A stretch of 6,097 nt of DNA from NCBI GenBank assembly GCA_022712335.1, contig JALAGR010000158.1:1-6097 (forward strand), read 5' to 3'. Shown piece by piece: positions 5,066-6,097 of the stretch. Each line of letters starts with the position of its first letter. The stretch's first letter is position 1. Below the pieces are notes generated by a model. That model was not told where the DNA came from, ran no database searches, and was given only the letters and a program-made list of their open reading frames with translations. The stretch comes from Pediococcus sp. (lineage in GTDB: Bacteria > Bacillota > Bacilli > Lactobacillales > Lactobacillaceae). Both the position numbers and the translations under genes were made by a program.

Positions 5066-6097
5066 TTCTCGACACTCCTTTGAATCCTACTTTTTCAGAA
5101 CTAGTTTGTTTTTCACGTTTAAACACCCATAAGAGACAGACTAAAGTAAGTAAAATACAGTAATAACTGGAAACAAAAATCTCAAATGGATTAACGTTGA
5201 TCCGTCCAAAACCGGTTACATTTATTTGATTAGTTAACGTGATTGCCCCCATTACAAACGCGCTGTTAACTGGAATTATAGCCGTGATGGTTGTCGCTGC
5301 CCCTGTCAATAGATACGAACGCTTATTGGGCGAAATATTAGCACTCTGGCCGATTTTGTCCGCTACATTACTAAAAAGTAAAATAGCAGGTAGAACGCAT
5401 CCCGAAAGTAAAATATTGATTACTCCAATGCTTAAAACCAAAACTAGCTCTGCACCAATGGGCGTTTGAATCGCCTTTTTCTTTAATGTCCACTCACACA
5501 ACATATCTAAACATCCGGACTCCACCGCCACCGCAATCATCCCGAATAATAATATGGACGAAATGACAATATCCGTCATGCTAAAAGTTCCATCAACTAG
5601 TATTCCCAATAGTTCATGTTGCTTATTGACCATTAAGATATCTTGTAATCGGAAGTTTCCCATTACAACGCCTAAAACGAGACCAATCACCGTTGCATAT
5701 GATAATCCGAGGAATAAATCCTTTTTAATAAAACTAATCACCAATAAAATAATGATCGGGATCAACATGATTAATCCTTTACCATCCGCACTTTGATTAA
5801 TTACGGCAAGTTGATGCGGATCAATCGTTACACCTGTTGCTCCAGACATATAAAACAGAACCGCACTGACCAACGCCGTAATAATCAAGTATGGGCTCCG
5901 CTTTTTCATTACTGCTTGTAAATCAGCAGATTTGTGGCACCGATCGTGTTGTGTATCAATGGTAGTATTAATTACCTGTGAACTTGGTGACATCGCATCA
6001 CCAAAAAATACTCCACTTAAAATCGCTCCAATTAAAACGGCCGCCTTCGCTCCTAGCATGACCCCAGGTGGATAAAAAATCGGAACTACCGCAAATA
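5058..6097 (-). CDS. NhaC-family Na+/H+ antiporter-like membrane transporter, 5'-truncated by the window edge
   Basis: The visible 345 residues are the C-terminal part of a polytopic membrane protein with about eight hydrophobic helices. The frame stays open from the methionine at 6059 to the edge (upstream residues FAVVPIFYPPGV), so that methionine is internal and perhaps 100 or more residues lie outside. The stretch GAILSGVFFGDAMSPSS (near bases 6029-5979) is the family signature of NhaC proteins, as is the later ITAIIPVNSAFVMGA. The family exchanges Na+ for H+, and includes MleN, a malate/lactate antiporter, so an organic substrate is possible. The usual SPxSDTT continues here as SPSSQVINTT, with the aspartate replaced. 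A long hydrophilic loop rich in charge (DTQHDRCHKSADLQAVMKKR) follows. It is the first visible gene of the operon; promoter and any further genes lie beyond the right edge. It may import the substrate, or export the product, of the downstream enzyme. Confidence 0.88.
   Translation of the reverse strand, partial: FAVVPIFYPPGVMLGAKAAVLIGAILSGVFFGDAMSPSSQVINTTIDTQHDRCHKSADLQAVMKKRSPYLIITALVSAVLFYMSGATGVTIDPHQLAVINQSADGKGLIMLIPIIILLVISFIKKDLFLGLSYATVIGLVLGVVMGNFRLQDILMVNKQHELLGILVDGTFSMTDIVISSILLFGMIAVAVESGCLDMLCEWTLKKKAIQTPIGAELVLVLSIGVINILLSGCVLPAILLFSNVADKIGQSANISPNKRSYLLTGAATTITAIIPVNSAFVMGAITLTNQINVTGFGRINVNPFEIFVSSYYCILLTLVCLLWVFKREKQTSSEKVGFKGVSRNG
5075..5081 (-). promoter_or_regulatory. 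Ribosome binding site of the reductase-like gene
   Basis: AAAGGAG on the - strand ends 9 bases before ATG 5065. It lies within the 3' end of the antiporter gene, whose stop is at 5060-5058, so the two reading frames overlap by 8 bases. Confidence 0.8.

Overview
The window looks like chromosomal DNA of a low-GC Gram-positive bacterium, most likely a lactobacillus or close relative (Lactobacillales). The grounds are AT-rich coding sequence, strong AGGAGG-type ribosome binding sites, compact Rho-independent terminators with T runs, a Cof-type HAD phosphatase and a Crp/Fnr regulator of Firmicutes style. The species cannot be fixed from the sequence alone.

Layout. Bases 1-1012 read rightward: the 3' three-quarters of a Cof/YidA-type HAD phosphatase (cut by the left edge), then a small monocistronic gene of unknown function (731-1012) with its own promoter, ribosome binding site and terminator. 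Bases 1013-1378 hold no protein gene. They contain that terminator, a tRNA-Gly with anticodon CCC and its promoter, and two strong hairpins with T runs on both strands that separate the rightward genes from a convergent leftward operon.

Bases 1379-6097 are one tightly packed leftward operon, in transcription order: an NhaC-family antiporter (cut by the right edge); an FAD-dependent thioredoxin-reductase-like enzyme with an extra C-terminal domain (8-base overlap with the antiporter gene); a signal-peptide-less arylsulfotransferase-family beta-propeller fused to a thioredoxin domain with a CVHC active site (1 base between the genes); and a Crp/Fnr-family regulator (23-base gap). The operon promoter lies outside the window.

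Interpretation. The operon is the interesting part. It places an ASST-like enzyme, a redox-active thioredoxin domain in the same chain, a flavoprotein disulfide reductase, a membrane antiporter and a regulator in one transcript. It recalls the uropathogenic E. coli arrangement in which the arylsulfotransferase AssT is encoded with its own thiol-redox pair DsbL/DsbI, but here everything soluble appears cytoplasmic and the redox partner is of the reductase type. The reductase lacks the arginine-rich NADPH motif of normal TrxB, and its C-terminal extension looks like a thioredoxin fold without CxxC, so it is probably not the housekeeping enzyme. Substrate and physiological role cannot be read from the sequence.
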